Below are positions 62,001 to 64,000 of a stretch of 64,000 nucleotides of DNA, piece by piece. Each line of letters opens with the position of its first letter. Position 1 is the first letter of the stretch. A program made the position numbers and the translations under genes. The notes beneath the pieces were generated by a model, which searched no databases, was not told the origin of the DNA, and worked only from the letters and a program-made list of their open reading frames with translations. This stretch comes from Elusimicrobia bacterium RIFOXYB2_FULL_49_7 (GTDB lineage Bacteria; Fibrobacterota; OXYB2-FULL-49-7): assembly GCA_001800515.1 (NCBI GenBank), contig MGVN01000051.1, positions 15,050 through 79,049 of the forward strand. Direction: 5' to 3'.

Positions 62001-64000
62001 ATGCATAATTATCGGATAAAGCCAGCCTATGACACGACAGCACTACTGATGGCATTGTTTTTCGTTGTGTCCGGTTGGACAACGGAAACTTTGCTGTGCG
62101 GTTTTGAGCAGGCCGAATTGTCCACCTGGCCCATCAGCATTGCTGCGGGAAAAGGAGACACGAATGAGATTGGGTATGTGGGTCCACCGGATGTCAGTTT
62201 TATTGTACGGCATGATGCAACACAAGCGACGCAGGGAGAATGGGCTCTATGCCATGAAATATTTGCCAGTAATCCCCCAACCAATAAATTAATCCGTTTT
62301 TACGCAGGTTTTTATCAGGATTGGTCTTATATCAGTGCGAATCGTCTTTTGGATTCAACACGTTTGGGTTTTTGGGAGTACAATGGTCCTATTGATAATA
62401 AAGTAAAATATTTTTGTAATTTATTTGGTCTTTTCAGAGTGATTGATAAGCTACCGGCAGAAGTGCAGGATTGGTCTGCTTATGACTATCTGTATTTCGA
62501 CGTAAAAAGTATGGCAGCTAAAGCCTATTTTTGGGTAAGTTTCGAAGGAAAATACCGGCCTTCTAATACGGTTCTTTTTGAAGTGGATTCCGGACGCTAT
62601 TACACGCTTTGTGTTCCCATTAAAAAAATGGCTTGGGTTGACGATGAAGATATGACGGACGTAAAGAATTTAATGATTATGTTGAGAGACGTGAAAGGTC
62701 CGACCGCCATCTTCATTGATAATATACGGCTGGCCACCCGGGAAACAGTCCCTGTTTTGCCGGTGATTTATCCGCATGAACAAGTTTTTTCTCCCTATCT
62801 GTTGACCACCTATTACCAGCCACCTGCCGCACCGCCGCCAACACCTGTGGTTTTAAATCGATCCACAGGCCCGATTACGCCATCCTTGCCATTATTGGTG
62901 ACCAATCAAAGCACCAATAATTATCGGGCCGGTGCGTTAGTACATGGTATCGTGTCATGTGATAATGAACGATATGCCGTGATCGATCGTCTTGACAATT
63001 ACCGCTATTGGGCTTCACCGCCGGAACCGAACAGCAATCCCGGAGGAAGCCATTGCTGCCCCGGTTGGATTGCCAGTCTGGATGCAGGAACAACATGGAA
63101 ATCGGATGCAACCGCCGGCGGTTATGCTTTACAGTTCTCAACTCTATGGGAAAACGGGGGCACCGTACAAGCCACGGCCGAATCGGATAATTTGCTGCGC
63201 GGCTACGGTTATTTCTTGCCCATGGGTTGGTGCGGTGATTATGCGCCGGGCAGCGGTTTTAATATGTTTAATTATTTTTTCCGTTTGCAACCAGGGCAAG
63301 CTAATTGGGAAGTCTATCCCCATTTTACTTATAGTGTGGCTCCTGCCTATCCCAACAACATCATTGCATCCGATGCGCCGCGCGGGTGTATGGGTAATAT
63401 TTGTTTTACGGTATTGCCCTCGGGTCGGATGTGGTGTTCCATGTTGAGTAATCATCTTAATCCGTTGAAAGGGAGTTGGTCACTTTATGCTTCCTATTCG
63501 GATGACGGCGGTATGCGTTGGCAATATCCAAAGAAAAAAATATCCGGTATCTTTGAACCTGGGAAAAGTGATGCTGTTGTTGCGGAAGATCGTGCTAATC
63601 CTGCTTCTTTAGTCCCCTACCAGGGAAAGGTTTTATGTTTGGTTTATAATCCTACCACTCTTTATTATACCATAGGCGATGGTCAAACCTGGACAAACCT
63701 GACTCGGGTATGGGCGGTGGGTTACGATAAAAATGTAACTTCCACTGTTTCTTATAAGGATAGCGTTGTCTTTGTCGCTCTGGTCGGCGGTATGGTCATT
63801 AAAATTTCAAAGGATTCAATCATATCGCAAACAGTAGGTAGTGCTTCGACCTTTCCTCGTTTGACCCTGGTCGGGGAGCGATTGTGGTATTTACGGACCC
63901 GTGCGGATTCCATCTATTGCCGGAAGTATTTCATTAATGAGAATCGCTGGACCGATGAAACGCTGCTTTTCTGCACGGAATCAACCATCGTGAATATGAA
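62001..64000 (+). CDS. Second secreted CBM-like / Asp-box propeller protein, 3' end outside window
   Basis: Open for 666 codons to the window end without a stop. Signal peptide (ALLMALFFVVSGWTTETLLC), then a jelly-roll region parallel to the preceding protein (CGFEQAELSTW; DWSAYDYLYFDVKSMAAKAY; IFIDNIRLATR), then Asp-box repeats SLDAGTTW and SDDGGMRW. It is a paralogue of the upstream gene, 49 nt downstream, with AGGGAG before the ATG. A proline-rich linker (PPAAPPPTPV) separates the two domains. Probably same operon and sigma-54 control. Confidence 0.85.
   Translation, partial: MHNYRIKPAYDTTALLMALFFVVSGWTTETLLCGFEQAELSTWPISIAAGKGDTNEIGYVGPPDVSFIVRHDATQATQGEWALCHEIFASNPPTNKLIRFYAGFYQDWSYISANRLLDSTRLGFWEYNGPIDNKVKYFCNLFGLFRVIDKLPAEVQDWSAYDYLYFDVKSMAAKAYFWVSFEGKYRPSNTVLFEVDSGRYYTLCVPIKKMAWVDDEDMTDVKNLMIMLRDVKGPTAIFIDNIRLATRETVPVLPVIYPHEQVFSPYLLTTYYQPPAAPPPTPVVLNRSTGPITPSLPLLVTNQSTNNYRAGALVHGIVSCDNERYAVIDRLDNYRYWASPPEPNSNPGGSHCCPGWIASLDAGTTWKSDATAGGYALQFSTLWENGGTVQATAESDNLLRGYGYFLPMGWCGDYAPGSGFNMFNYFFRLQPGQANWEVYPHFTYSVAPAYPNNIIASDAPRGCMGNICFTVLPSGRMWCSMLSNHLNPLKGSWSLYASYSDDGGMRWQYPKKKISGIFEPGKSDAVVAEDRANPASLVPYQGKVLCLVYNPTTLYYTIGDGQTWTNLTRVWAVGYDKNVTSTVSYKDSVVFVALVGGMVIKISKDSIISQTVGSASTFPRLTLVGERLWYLRTRADSIYCRKYFINENRWTDETLLFCTESTIVNM

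Noticed and set aside
1..64000. Search for CRISPR arrays, insertion sequences, prophage and rRNA
   Set aside because: No regularly spaced repeats, transposase, integrase, phage structural genes or rRNA segments were seen on reading the window.

Overview
The window reads as the chromosome-origin region of a Gram-negative, didermic bacterium, probably of the FCB superphylum (Bacteroidota, Fibrobacterota and relatives). This placement is inference. It rests on LPS genes (LpxL-type acyltransferase, LptC), a DksA-type protein, a short sigma-70 without region 1.1, and a secreted protein ending in a type IX secretion/FlgD-like C-terminal domain. The genes are ordinary housekeeping types with moderate base composition. 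The stretch from about 30 to 35 kb (dnaA, mnmG, rsmG) is clearly more AT-rich. I saw no transposase, phage gene, CRISPR array or rRNA.

Layout. 1-9.3 kb (+): YggU-like end, purine nucleoside phosphorylase, ileS, DksA-like, an M28 peptidase - lipid A acyltransferase - LptC chain, a sigma-70 factor with a clear terminator, and an MgtC/DUF4010 membrane protein. 9.3-19.4 kb: a cellulose-synthase-like glycosyltransferase, EamA and CrcB membrane proteins, a SemiSWEET, an RluA-type pseudouridine synthase, then on the minus strand small lipoprotein - LysM protein - PhoH - 7TM-HD phosphodiesterase, and aspS. 19.5-26.9 kb: a compact accessory signalling block. A canonical radical SAM protein is divergent from a radical-SAM-like protein that has lost all three cluster cysteines. 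That protein is translationally coupled to a hybrid histidine kinase and an AraC-like response regulator. A GNAT-type synthase follows behind a perfect palindrome. 26.9-31.1 kb (minus): rpmH-rnpA-yidD-yidC with a GH2 glycosidase coupled to yidC.

31.2-39.4 kb (+): dnaA, an AT-rich origin candidate, a parS site touching the mnmG start codon, mnmG, rsmG, parA (with a second parS-like site), parB, an M23 peptidase, a bactofilin and an HtrA protease. Replication, segregation and cell-shape functions are joined by overlapping genes. 39.4-49.6 kb: a lytic transglycosylase, a Gfo/Idh/MocA oxidoreductase, a strongly shortened NSS transporter with a MetS-like mini-subunit, a Cys-rich protein, scpA, scpB, mutS, nikR and a HAMP membrane protein.

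49.6-55.6 kb (minus): glpD, a GT-C-like membrane protein, a DUF3108 protein, an M20 peptidase and DAHP synthase, mostly with 4-nt overlaps. 55.7-57 kb: an uncharacterised protein and tRNA-Lys(UUU). 57-64 kb: a sigma-54 activator divergent from a near-consensus sigma-54 promoter that faces two tandem secreted paralogues (CBM-like domain plus sialidase-type Asp-box propeller), the second cut by the window end. The 19.5-26.9 kb signalling block and the 57-64 kb sigma-54 secreted-protein module are the best candidates for undescribed systems.
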